From Chloroflexota bacterium (GTDB lineage: Bacteria > Chloroflexota > UBA11872): a stretch of 64,000 nucleotides of DNA. Both the position numbers and the translations under genes were made by a program. Below, in pieces: positions 24,451 through 32,650 of the stretch. The DNA is taken from positions 1 to 64,000 of the forward strand of contig JAPOVQ010000027.1 of the NCBI GenBank assembly GCA_026708035.1, in the 5' to 3' direction. The notes beneath the pieces are model-generated. The model had not been told where the DNA came from. It ran no database searches and saw only the letters and a program-made list of their open reading frames with translations. The first letter of the stretch is position 1. Each line of letters starts with the position of its first letter.

Positions 24451-25207
24451 CGTGCGCGTACCGTACCTTGACCAGCTCGTCGCTGCGATTGCGCTCGGCG
24501 GGCGAAAGCGCGCCCGGCTGCGGCGCAATGCGCAGCCGCTCGGCAACGCCCTGCGTGAGGGCCTGCACCAGTTCGCCAATCGTCGCGGGCTGCGGCAAGA
24601 CGTCGCGCAGGCCCGGCGGGCAAGCGTTGGGCGCGGACGTGTGGGTGAGCGGGTGAATGTCCAAATCGTGGGACATCACCAGGCTGCCGTGCTGCAGCAC
24701 GCCGCCGTGCACGCGGCCCTGGGCGCTGGCAACCATCTTGTGTTCGCCAACCCACAGCTCGTGTCCGCTCGGTGACCAAAAGCAGAGGCCCGGCAGCGTC
24801 TCCTCGGCCGCTTGTGCGGGGGCGCCGGTCTCTGGCGCCAGCCCCAAGGCTTCCAGTCCGGCGGCAAGCCCCTGCGTCAGTGCCGCATAGGATGCCCGCA
24901 CCCCGCCTCGCACCAATCGATGCCGCCGCGGCACGGCCATCGCATAGGTGAGCTCGTCGCTGTGCAGCAGGGCCGCGCCGCCGGTAATCCGGCGCACGAC
25001 ATCGATGCCGCGACGCCGCGCCAGCGAGCGGTCCACGAGGTGCAGCGGCTGGTGATAGCCGAGGGAAAGCGCACGCGGCCGCCAACTGTAGAAGCGCAGC
25101 GTGGGTGGAGCGTCGCCGCGCTGCACGGCCTCCGCGATGGCTTGGTCGACCGCCATGTTCCGCGCACCGGTCGCCGCCGGGTCAGCGAGCAGCCGCCACG
25201 TCTCCAT
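24428..25207 (-). CDS. Lipoate/octanoate-protein transferase family (LipM/LplA-like)
   Basis: 259 residues. The fold's hallmarks are present: ARNMAVDQAIAEAV, RFYSWRPRALSLGYHQP, RRITGGAALLHSDELTYAM, and LCFWSPSGHELWVGEHKMVASAQ, where Cys may be the acyl acceptor of LipM and Lys the lipoyl-binding residue. It probably transfers octanoyl or lipoyl groups to the E2/GcvH domains. The RRITGGAA variation on the more common RRxTGGG is notable. No lipA nearby. Confidence 0.85.
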   Translation of the reverse strand: METWRLLADPAATGARNMAVDQAIAEAVQRGDAPPTLRFYSWRPRALSLGYHQPLHLVDRSLARRRGIDVVRRITGGAALLHSDELTYAMAVPRRHRLVRGGVRASYAALTQGLAAGLEALGLAPETGAPAQAAEETLPGLCFWSPSGHELWVGEHKMVASAQGRVHGGVLQHGSLVMSHDLDIHPLTHTSAPNACPPGLRDVLPQPATIGELVQALTQGVAERLRIAPQPGALSPAERNRSDELVKVRYAHDAWLARC

Positions 25208-25257
25208 GCCCTCCGGACCCTTTCGTCACGAGTCGCGCCGTCTAGAATGACAGCGCA

Positions 25258-25329
25258 GCCCCCGTAGCTCAGTGGATAGAGCGCCGGCCTCCGGAGCCGG
25301 GCGCGCGCGTTCGAATCGCGCCGGGGGTA
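25258..25329 (+). tRNA. tRNA-Arg(CCG)
   Basis: Acceptor GCCCCCG pairs with CGGGGGT. The D arm reads AGCTCAGTGGATAGAGC, the anticodon stem CCGGC/GCCGG encloses CTCCGGA with anticodon CCG, and the T arm is CGCGCGTTCGAATCGCG. CCA is not encoded (ACCC follows), unlike the Ala and Val genes in this window. Confidence 0.93.
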
Positions 25330-25337
25330 CCCACAGC

Positions 25338-25850
25338 CTAGCCGGGTGGGGCCGCGCCGTCGTCGTCGCCCGGGGGGCGTGCCGTCGGCCGGCGTTCGCG
25401 CAGGCTATCCGCCACCAGCACGATCAGTCCCGCGCCAATGGCCAGGTCCGCGAAGTTCAAGAAGCCGACGAACGGCGCAATGTTGAGATAGTCAAAGACC
25501 GCGCCTAAGCGCAGACGGTCAATCACATTCCCGAATGCACCGCCGAGCAGCAGCGCAAAGGCGGCAACCAGCCACCACCGCCGCGGCGGGCGTGCGGCGA
25601 CGTAGGCGGCGAAGCCCACGCCAATCGCCACGGTGAGGATCAGGATAGGCGCGGGATGGTCGCTGAACAGCCCGAAGTTGACGCCGGGATTGCTCACTCG
25701 CTGCAGGGTGAACACCGGCCAGATCGTGGCCCCACCGCGCGGGAGCACGGCGTCCACGATGAGCTTGATGGCCTGATCCACGCCGGTCACGACAAGACCC
25801 AGGCCGAATGTCGCCAGGCGTGCACGCCTCGCGTAGGCGCGACTAGCCAT
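25338..25850 (-). CDS. lspA: Lipoprotein signal peptidase (signal peptidase II)
   Basis: 170 residues from ATG 25850, chosen because four membrane segments follow directly. Cleaves prolipoproteins before the lipidated cysteine. Family motifs: SNPGVNFGLFSD, GGAFGNVIDRLRLGAVFDYLN and FVGFLNFADLAIGAG, containing the two catalytic aspartates (FDY and FAD). It would process the many lipoproteins in this window. Convergent with tRNA-Arg. Confidence 0.93.
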   Translation of the reverse strand: MASRAYARRARLATFGLGLVVTGVDQAIKLIVDAVLPRGGATIWPVFTLQRVSNPGVNFGLFSDHPAPILILTVAIGVGFAAYVAARPPRRWWLVAAFALLLGGAFGNVIDRLRLGAVFDYLNIAPFVGFLNFADLAIGAGLIVLVADSLRERRPTARPPGDDDGAAPPG

Positions 25851-25999
25851 TCGGTCCCTCCGCTGCGTCGCCGCGCGGCGATTCCAGCCCGAGTACCGTC
25901 CTTCGCTCGTCATCGTCCATCGGCGGCGCCGCTGGTCTCTCGTGAGGGTGCGGCTGGCGACCCGGGCATCTGGCGGCAATCGATGCCAGCGCGGCCGCC

Positions 26000-26650
26000 C
26001 TAGCCTTCGCGAATCTCGATGGACGTGATGGTGATGGTCTCCTGCGGCCTGGATCGTTCGCCGGTGCCGGCCACGCCAACGGGGACCGCCTCGATCTTGG
26101 CCAGCGTGTCCTCGCCCTCCACCATCTGCCCGAACAGCGAATAGTCCGGCGAAAGGCGATCCAGGGCCGTGAGATCGTCAAACACGATGAAGAACTGGGA
26201 GCCGTTCGAATTTGGCCGACCCGTGTTGGCCATCGCGAGGCTCCCGCGGACATAGGGGCGCTGGGGCGGCTCAATGGCAAACGTGTACCCGGGCCCGCCG
26301 GTTCCGATGCCGGTGGGGTCCCCGCTCTGCGCCATGAACCGCGGTATCAGCCGGTGGAACACCACACCGTCGTAGTACTGGTTGCGCGCCAAGACCACGA
26401 AATTGTTGACGGCCAGCGGGGCTTCCGCCGGCAGCAATTCAAAGGTCATCTCGCCCAGATTGGTCGTCACGACGGCCGTGTACGACTCTTCGGAATCGAT
26501 CTGGATCTCTGGATAGGCGTCGTAGGTCAACACGCGCTCCTGGGTTTCGGGCAACGGTTCGGAGTCGCCCGCGGGCGGCGCCTCGGCCTGGCCGCAGGCT
26601 GCTGCGGCGAGCACTCCAAGCGCCAGCAGGCTGCGGACGATGCTCCTCAC
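26000..26650 (-). CDS. Cyclophilin-type peptidyl-prolyl isomerase lipoprotein
   Basis: 216 residues. Signal peptide ending LAAAACGQ, with Cys19 a lipobox cysteine. The cyclophilin fold covers about 55-215: TNLGEMTFELLPAEAPLAVNNFV, YYDGVVFHRLIPRFMAQSGDP, GSLAMANTGRPNSNGSQFFI and DYSLFGQMVEGEDTL. The Arg-Phe-x-Gln and SQFF active-site residues are present. Probably an extracytoplasmic folding factor. It lies upstream of lspA in the same direction, 149 bp apart. Confidence 0.92.
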   Translation of the reverse strand: MRSIVRSLLALGVLAAAACGQAEAPPAGDSEPLPETQERVLTYDAYPEIQIDSEESYTAVVTTNLGEMTFELLPAEAPLAVNNFVVLARNQYYDGVVFHRLIPRFMAQSGDPTGIGTGGPGYTFAIEPPQRPYVRGSLAMANTGRPNSNGSQFFIVFDDLTALDRLSPDYSLFGQMVEGEDTLAKIEAVPVGVAGTGERSRPQETITITSIEIREG

Positions 26651-26950
26651 GGGCCCTCCGCAGCCTTCGGTTCACTCCGGCGATTCTAGCCGTTTGTGCT
26701 GGGCTGCCCGGACCTGTCAGGACGTCGCTTCTGAAGACTTGGGTCTCGCGGCGTCGCGTTTTCCGTGTGGTAGTTTGACTGCTGTATAAACTGTTGCCTT
26801 AGAACGTTACCAAGGTGTCCTCGCGTTTACTGAAGCGGCGAGGGCGGTGCCGTGCGAGTGAGAAGCGACCTGATGCATTTCCACCATCAGTCTGATCGTG
26901 GGCCAGCGCGCGGCTTTGCTCTTTCGAACCCGAGCGAAAAGGAGATTGGC
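26651..26950. other. Divergent intergenic region
   Basis: No gene. It separates the leftward cyclophilin gene from the rightward secreted-repeat gene. The segment around 26765-26805 is AT-richer, with TTTGACTGCTGTATAAACTG; TTGACT and TATAAA are too close together to be one promoter but could belong to two. AAAAGGAGA at 26938-26945 is the ribosome binding site of the next gene. Confidence 0.4.
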
Positions 26951-28519
26951 ATGCGGAAGCCAAGGTGGTGGCGCAGGAGCCTTATTGTCCTGGCAATTTC
27001 GGTCGGCGCTTTCATGGCGCTGCCGGTCGCGCACGCGCAGCAAGTGTTTGTGTCCGGCGCCGTGGTGGCGCTGGAGGGCACGCCGCATCTGTGGATTGCC
27101 GACGACCAGGGCGTCTTGCACTTGGGCGGCGACACCCGCGCCTTGTCCGGCAGGCATATCAACTGGAATGCCCGCACCGAGGTCAGCTTGGCGGGATTGC
27201 GCGCGCTGCCCAAGGGCGATCCGTGGCTTTCGGCCGGTCTGTTGAAACAGGGCGATCCGATCTATCTGGTCAAATGGGAGACCGAATGGCCGCAGCCGCG
27301 CCTACTCCACATCCAGTCCATCGCCGACGTGGAGATCTTTGGCATCAATGAGTCGAACTATGGCAAGTTCGTCCTCGACGTTCCGACCTGGGAGGCGCGG
27401 TACGGCATGTCCGTGGCCAGCCTCCAGCGAGCAGAGTTGCCGGCGGCCGTGCCTGGCGCCGGCACGATGCCCACGACGCCGACGACGCCCACGACGCCCA
27501 CGGTCCCAGCGTCGTCCGCCTTGCCCTACCAGCGCATCAACGGCTTCGACGTCGGAGCTGGAACCATGAACCTGCCGCAGGGCACGGTCACGCTCAGGCT
27601 CCAGTTCGGCGGCTGGGGCGTTGGCCCGGTGACGGTGACCTATGGGCTCGAGGGCGGCGCGACGACCCACTTGCTCAATAACGCTCGAGTGCCCTACTAC
27701 AGCGAAATAGACATCAACGTGCCGCAGGCCGGCACCTACGCCTTTCGAGTGACCGCCCCCCGAGACTGGCGAGTCTGGGTTGGCCTTGAGCCCGGACTCC
27801 CATCCGTGCCCCTGCCGATGCAAGGCTGTCGGACAACGGTGCAGTGGCACCGGGCCGGCAATGGCATTCACCGTGCCAGCTTCAGCTGTGGCAGTTCCCA
27901 GGTGGACGGCACGTCATATTCCGACATCAACACCAAAGACAAATTCTGGGCGGTTTGGTTCCGCGACAAGAAATTCTTTGCCGTGACGTCGACGGGAGCC
28001 AGTTTCACGGCTACTGATGCGTCGATTCCGTTTCAAATCCTCAGGGGATACAACGGCGGCGCCGGCGAGCTGAGCTTGCCCGTGGGCAACGTCACCATCA
28101 TGATCGAGTACGGCAACTGGTCCGAGGCTCCGATCACGTTGGTCATCAACTCGCCCAACGGCGCGCAGACCCGCCCGCTTGACGGTGCACGGGTTGGGTA
28201 TCGGACGAATGTGCCGATTAGTGTTGCGCAGGCTGGAGTTCACGGTATTCAGGTCGACGCGCAGGGCGCTTGGCGGCTCTGGGTCGGCGTTGAGGCCGCG
28301 TCGACAGTCGACGAACTCGCGGAAGTCGACGTGCCCGCGTCCGGCTGTAGCACGAGTAGTAAGTGGAAAGAGGTTGACGGCTACTACCGGGCGAGGTTCG
28401 AGTGCCCGTCGTTCAATCTGCGCGCCGTGCACTATCCCGGCCTGGCCAAAAGCGACGGCTTCTGGGTGATTTGGACGAACGGGAACGTGTTGCACCGCAT
28501 CACCTTCCACAAGACCTAA
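26951..28519 (+). CDS. Secreted protein with repeated DWRLWVG-type domains
   Basis: 522 residues. ATG 26951 is chosen because GGAGA precedes it and a signal peptide follows at once (MRKPRWWRRSLIVLAISVG...AHA). Residues 30-155 form an N-terminal module (VVALEGTPHLWIADDQG). A TTPTTPTTPT linker follows. Then come two related 90-residue beta units, each with a run like TVTLRLQFGGWGVGPVTVT or NVTIMIEYGNWSEAPITLV and a closing PRDWRVWVG or QGAWRLWVG. Each unit is followed by a Cys-rich half (GCRTTVQWHR..., GCSTSSKWKE...). The family is not one I recognise; the same ending occurs in the protein at 43319. Probably surface-exposed. Confidence 0.8.
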   Translation: MRKPRWWRRSLIVLAISVGAFMALPVAHAQQVFVSGAVVALEGTPHLWIADDQGVLHLGGDTRALSGRHINWNARTEVSLAGLRALPKGDPWLSAGLLKQGDPIYLVKWETEWPQPRLLHIQSIADVEIFGINESNYGKFVLDVPTWEARYGMSVASLQRAELPAAVPGAGTMPTTPTTPTTPTVPASSALPYQRINGFDVGAGTMNLPQGTVTLRLQFGGWGVGPVTVTYGLEGGATTHLLNNARVPYYSEIDINVPQAGTYAFRVTAPRDWRVWVGLEPGLPSVPLPMQGCRTTVQWHRAGNGIHRASFSCGSSQVDGTSYSDINTKDKFWAVWFRDKKFFAVTSTGASFTATDASIPFQILRGYNGGAGELSLPVGNVTIMIEYGNWSEAPITLVINSPNGAQTRPLDGARVGYRTNVPISVAQAGVHGIQVDAQGAWRLWVGVEAASTVDELAEVDVPASGCSTSSKWKEVDGYYRARFECPSFNLRAVHYPGLAKSDGFWVIWTNGNVLHRITFHKT

Positions 28520-28559
28520 CGAGCCGGCAGCGGTCGGCGAGTGAGGGGATCAGCCCTCG

Positions 28560-28589
28560 CCGGCCCCGCGCCTGCGGGCGCGGGGCCGG
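28560..28589. terminator. Bidirectional hairpin between convergent genes
   Basis: Perfect 13-bp GC stem with loop TGCG, exactly between the converging stops at 28519 and 28598. There is no T run, so it may stall or stabilise transcripts rather than act as a classical intrinsic terminator. Confidence 0.6.
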
Positions 28590-28597
28590 GCGGGTGG

Positions 28598-29935
28598 CTA
28601 TGCGTGGTGGGCCCAGTGCTCCTCGCGCATCACGCCACGCTGGTACGCGAGGTATTCGTCGCGCGTCATGAGCGGTTCGAAGTCGTCCACAATGCGCCGC
28701 GCGGTGCGCGCGCCGTCGCCCAGCAGATCCACGGCCATCCACGCCAATGCCTTGGCCGGCTCCACGTAGGCCATGTGCGAATCGACGATGTCCCAATCGG
28801 TGGCGTGATTGGTGCCGGTGGCGCCCGCCATGCTGGGATGCAAGGCCGGCATGATGTGCGACACGTCGCCCATGTCCGTCGATCCGGTGCGGTGGCCCAG
28901 CCGCTTGATCCCGTCATCGCCGTGAACATCTCGCTGGTTGGCGAGAAACAGGTCGGCCATGGCGCTGTTGTTCACCAGCGGCAGATAGCCGGGCAAGTTT
29001 CGGATCTCGACTTCGGCGCCTAGGGCCATCGCCCCCGCTCTGAGGGCGCGGTCGACCGTGGCCGAGGCGGCGTCGATGACGTCGGTCGTCTTGCCGCGAA
29101 CATAGGTTTCCAGCCGAACGTCGGCGGGAATGACGTTCACGAGGTCGCCGCCGTGCGTGATGATTGGGTGCACGCGCACCGCGTCCTCATCGCGAAATGT
29201 CTCGCGCAGCGCGTTGATGCCGGCCATGCCAAGTTGGGCGGCGTAGAGCGCGTTCACACCCCGTTCCGGCGCGGCGCCGGCGTGCGACGCCACCCCGACA
29301 TAGCGAATCTGCTTGACCACGCAGCCGTTGTTCGAGGCCGTCACGGCGGCCATGCCGTTTGCGTCGGGCTGGGCGTGGGTGTGAATCATCATCGCGAGAT
29401 CGACATCGTCGAACTCGCCGCGGGCGATCAGCTCGGGCTTGCCGCCCAAGAACTCCAACTCGCCCGCGAGTTGAAGGCCGTAGCGGTATTCGACTTCGAC
29501 ATACTCCTCCGCCGGCACGGCCATCAGGACGATCGTGCCGCTCAACTCACGCTGAACCCGCGGGTCGCTCAGCGCCGCGGCGGCGCCCATGAGCCCCGCG
29601 ATCTGCGCGTTGTGCCCGCAGGCGTGCGCGGCGTGGGTGGCCGGATCTTCTCGCGGGTGTCCCGGTACCGTCAGCGCGTCAAGCTCGCCAATGAGCGCCA
29701 ACGTGGGACCCGGACGCCCGGTCTCGATTCGCGCGGATACGCCGGTGATCGCCAGGCCCGTGCGGTGGTCCAGCTCGAGTTCGGCAAACGTCTGCGCCAC
29801 GAGCGCCGCGGTCTCGAACTCTTTGAAGCCCAACTCGGGCCGCCCCATGATGGTTTCGCCGATCGCGATGATCTCGTCTTGTCGGTCGTCGATCGCGTCC
29901 GCCACGCGTTGCTTCAGGTCTGTGATGGTGGTCAT
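28598..29935 (-). CDS. M20-family amidohydrolase (peptidase)
   Basis: 445 residues from ATG 29935. Motifs of the M20D (AbgB/IAP) type: IMGRPELGFKEFET, ALIGELDALTVPG, HACGHNAQIAGLMGAA, VPAEEYVEVEYRYG with the catalytic Glu pair, and the dimerisation region with GVASHAGAAPERGVNAL. These metalloenzymes hydrolyse N-acylated amino acids or aminobenzoyl-glutamate-like amides. The substrate is not determined. Followed in the same direction (upstream) by an MFS transporter that might import it. Confidence 0.9.
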   Translation of the reverse strand: MTTITDLKQRVADAIDDRQDEIIAIGETIMGRPELGFKEFETAALVAQTFAELELDHRTGLAITGVSARIETGRPGPTLALIGELDALTVPGHPREDPATHAAHACGHNAQIAGLMGAAAALSDPRVQRELSGTIVLMAVPAEEYVEVEYRYGLQLAGELEFLGGKPELIARGEFDDVDLAMMIHTHAQPDANGMAAVTASNNGCVVKQIRYVGVASHAGAAPERGVNALYAAQLGMAGINALRETFRDEDAVRVHPIITHGGDLVNVIPADVRLETYVRGKTTDVIDAASATVDRALRAGAMALGAEVEIRNLPGYLPLVNNSAMADLFLANQRDVHGDDGIKRLGHRTGSTDMGDVSHIMPALHPSMAGATGTNHATDWDIVDSHMAYVEPAKALAWMAVDLLGDGARTARRIVDDFEPLMTRDEYLAYQRGVMREEHWAHHA

Positions 29936-29978
29936 GGCGCCTCCGGGGCCTGGCTGTTGGGCTGAGCAGCGGGCCGAT

Positions 29979-31316
29979 TCAGTGTGCCAGCCGCGAATCC
30001 TCGGCGCTGGCGGCCGCCTCGCACGGCGGCTCGTCGACAGGCACGAACCCACGTGCCACGCGAGCCATCAGCATGCTGCCCACCGCGGCCAGACCCAGCG
30101 CCGTGGCAAACGCCGCCACCGGTCCGCCGGCCACCAGAACGGCGGCTCCAACGAGCGGGCCGGCGATGCCCAGGATGCCGAGAATGAGCCAGAAGCTGGT
30201 TGCGAACGCATCCACATCCTCGGGTCGAGCCAGCGACGCCAGTGACGTCTGCCAGCCCACGTCCCCGGCCGCGAAATTCAACCCGATGGCCGCATACGCT
30301 GGTGCCAGCAGCCACAGGCTGTCCGCCTGGATGGCCACGATGAACAGCGCCGCGACCACCAGCTTGAGCAGATTGGACATCCAGACGACGAATGGCCCGG
30401 AACGCCGGTCGCTCACGGCGCCCCAGAGGAGATATCCCGCCGCCCAGGTGACGCTCTGGATCAGCGCCAGCACGCCGACGATGGTGAAGGAGGCGTCAAA
30501 CGTGTCCACCAGCACCACCGCGATGGTTGGCTGGATGAGCAAGTCGCCAAACAAGGCGACGTTCGAACTCGCGGTATAGCTGCGAAACCGTCGGTTCGCC
30601 AGGGTCTGCCGAAACATGCGCCACGGCGGTGGGCGGACCTTCGGGGCACGGGGCGGCGCCCTGATTCGAAACAGCGCCAGGGCCCCCAACGCGCCGGCAA
30701 CGGCGCCGCCGGCGAACACGGGGCCGTAGCCCACCGCGTCCATCAGGCCCCCGGCGAGCGGCGACACCAGCAACACCACCACCGCCATGGCGGCCTGCGC
30801 CGCGCCAATGAGCCTGCCCCGCACGCGCCGAGGGAACGCCGACTGCGTCACCCCCACGTAGATCGGGACGCCCATCATGGCGATGATCGACCACACCAGG
30901 AGCATGATCAAAAACGGTCCTGCCTCGTCAATAAACAGCGCGGCGACCAGCACCAGCCGCCCGATGGTCCAGAGCGCAGCCACCGCTCGTTCCGGTTGGA
31001 CGGCTCGGAGGACATAGGGACCGGCGATTGCCACGATGCCGCCGATGAATTGCACCGCGACGGTCAGTGCCACGGTGACTTCGTCGCCGCCGATGCGGCG
31101 GACGACGACCGCCATGTAGCTTCCGACGCTGCCGACGAAGACTCCCGCCAGCAACCAGTGAATGAGGGTGGCGCGGAAATTGCGCCGCACGTCCGGGGCC
31201 AGCCCCGCGTTCAACTCGGCGATGCCCGGCAGGCGCAGCGGCGCGCGCCCAACCCTGGCGGTAACACGACCCAAGGGCGCCGACGGCGCGCGACGTGCCT
31301 TCACCCGGCCCCGCAC
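29979..31316 (-). CDS. MFS transporter
   Basis: 445 residues with about 12 hydrophobic segments. Between segments 4 and 5 lies FPRRVRGRLIGAAQAAMA, the MFS-type loop, and in the second half VSDRRSGPFVVWMSN, a degenerate form of the family A-motif. The basic N-terminus is cytoplasmic. Substrate unknown. It sits 43 bp upstream of the M20 hydrolase gene and is probably co-transcribed with it, suggesting an uptake-and-hydrolysis pair. Confidence 0.82.
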   Translation of the reverse strand: MRGRVKARRAPSAPLGRVTARVGRAPLRLPGIAELNAGLAPDVRRNFRATLIHWLLAGVFVGSVGSYMAVVVRRIGGDEVTVALTVAVQFIGGIVAIAGPYVLRAVQPERAVAALWTIGRLVLVAALFIDEAGPFLIMLLVWSIIAMMGVPIYVGVTQSAFPRRVRGRLIGAAQAAMAVVVLLVSPLAGGLMDAVGYGPVFAGGAVAGALGALALFRIRAPPRAPKVRPPPWRMFRQTLANRRFRSYTASSNVALFGDLLIQPTIAVVLVDTFDASFTIVGVLALIQSVTWAAGYLLWGAVSDRRSGPFVVWMSNLLKLVVAALFIVAIQADSLWLLAPAYAAIGLNFAAGDVGWQTSLASLARPEDVDAFATSFWLILGILGIAGPLVGAAVLVAGGPVAAFATALGLAAVGSMLMARVARGFVPVDEPPCEAAASAEDSRLAH

Positions 31317-31399
31317 GAGGCATCACCCGCACGATGCGAGCAAGGGCATCGTACTCGCTCGCGAGAAACCCGGGCGGCTAGTTTGTGGCTATGGGCGGC

Positions 31400-31828
31400 T
31401 CACCCACCGACACGCCAGTTGAACTCGTCCGTGCGCGTCCCGTCCGAAAAGATGAGTCGAAATCTCCACACATGGTCGAGCAGCACTCCGCCAATGGCTT
31501 CCACGACCTTCGCGAATTCCTGACTCACATCCGCCGGGGTGGCGTCGCCCGCCTCGAAGGCGATCATCGTCATCCCATCCGGCGCTACGCTGGGCAGGTC
31601 CACCTCGACTTCGAGCACGCCGGTGCGAACCGCGAATTGTCGGATGCGCCACGACCAGAAATGCTGCTTGATCGCCACAATGAAGGGCATCGCCGCGGTG
31701 TCATACCGTTCCGGATCCCACGCAATGGGCGTGCCGTTATATGCGCCGGGACAATCCTCGACGTTCCAAGGGGGTCCGGGCTCCATGGTGGTCATGAGAA
31801 GGGCGGCGACCTGGGCGAAACGCGACAT
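31400..31828 (-). CDS. Hypothetical protein
   Basis: 142 residues. No signal peptide or membrane segment. Visible features: GPPWNVEDCPGAYNGTPIAWDPERYD, a beta-rich middle (IRQFAVRTGVLEVEVDLP) and DHVWRFRLIFSDGTRTDEFNWRVGG at the end. I do not recognise the family. It diverges from the PHP gene with only 15 bp between starts, so the promoters must overlap coding sequence or one start is wrong. Confidence 0.6.
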   Translation of the reverse strand: MSRFAQVAALLMTTMEPGPPWNVEDCPGAYNGTPIAWDPERYDTAAMPFIVAIKQHFWSWRIRQFAVRTGVLEVEVDLPSVAPDGMTMIAFEAGDATPADVSQEFAKVVEAIGGVLLDHVWRFRLIFSDGTRTDEFNWRVGG

Positions 31829-31843
31829 GGGGATCGTACGTTA

Positions 31844-32650
31844 GTGGCCGGTAACTCACGTCCTGCCGATCCGCGGCCCATCTTCCCGCGGGACGCGCCC
31901 CCTTCCCCCTCTCGGGGCTGGGGACTCGCCGAGCTGCATGCGCACACCTCCGCCAGCGACGGTGTGCCGTCCCCGGGCGCCCTGGTCCGCCGGGCCGACG
32001 AGCTTGGCTTGGACGTGCTGGCGGTCACCGACCACGACACGATCGACGGCGCGCTGCGAGCGCGCGACATCGCGGCGGCCACCGACGCGCGGGTCGAGGT
32101 CATCGTGGGGATGGAGGTCACCACTCGGCGGCAGGATCACGTGGTGGGGCTGTTTCTGGAGCATCCGGTGCCGATCTTCCGCCCGCTGGTCGAGACGGTG
32201 GAGGCCATTCAGGCGCAGGGCGGGTTGGCCATCGTGGCGCACCCGTTTCTGGGCGTGCCCACGTCCATCTCCGCCAAGAGACTCCTGCGCGCGCTCGCAC
32301 GAGTGCGGTTTGACGGCATCGAGACCGAGAACCAGTACTTTCGGGAACGCACCCGCGCCGACGCGCGCCGGTTTCAGGAGACGCACGCCGAGCGGGTGGG
32401 CGCGGCCGTGGGCGCCACCGATGCCCACTTCGGAGATCTCGGCCGGGCGCTGACCCTCTTTCCCGGCCACACGGCGGCCGAGCTTCGCGCGGCGATCGGC
32501 GAACGCGCCACGCTGCCCGCGCGCGGCGGCCTGCAGTACCCACGCCCGGCGTTGGCCGACCACGGGCGCAATCAATTCCGGAGCCTGGTCAAGCTGCCGG
32601 TCATGCGCGCCCGCACGCTATGGCGTCAGCGCCGCGGAACGGGCCCTTAG
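31844..32650 (+). CDS. PHP-domain phosphoesterase (RNase AM/YciV-like)
   Basis: 268 residues from GTG 31844. PHP metal motifs: AELHAHTSASDG (about 25-36), VLAVTDHDTIDGAL, VGMEVTTRRQDHVVGLFL, IVAHPFLG, and C-terminal GATDAHFGDLGRALT. The family includes 5'-3' exonucleases (RNase AM) and nucleoside bisphosphate phosphatases. The first 20 residues are poorly conserved, so the start is approximate. Its 3' end overlaps the next MFS gene by 31 bp. Confidence 0.85.
   Translation: MAGNSRPADPRPIFPRDAPPSPSRGWGLAELHAHTSASDGVPSPGALVRRADELGLDVLAVTDHDTIDGALRARDIAAATDARVEVIVGMEVTTRRQDHVVGLFLEHPVPIFRPLVETVEAIQAQGGLAIVAHPFLGVPTSISAKRLLRALARVRFDGIETENQYFRERTRADARRFQETHAERVGAAVGATDAHFGDLGRALTLFPGHTAAELRAAIGERATLPARGGLQYPRPALADHGRNQFRSLVKLPVMRARTLWRQRRGTGP

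Noticed and set aside
28560-28589. A classical rho-independent terminator
   Set aside because: The stem is perfect, but no T tract follows on either strand, so only a hairpin with possible terminator function is claimed.
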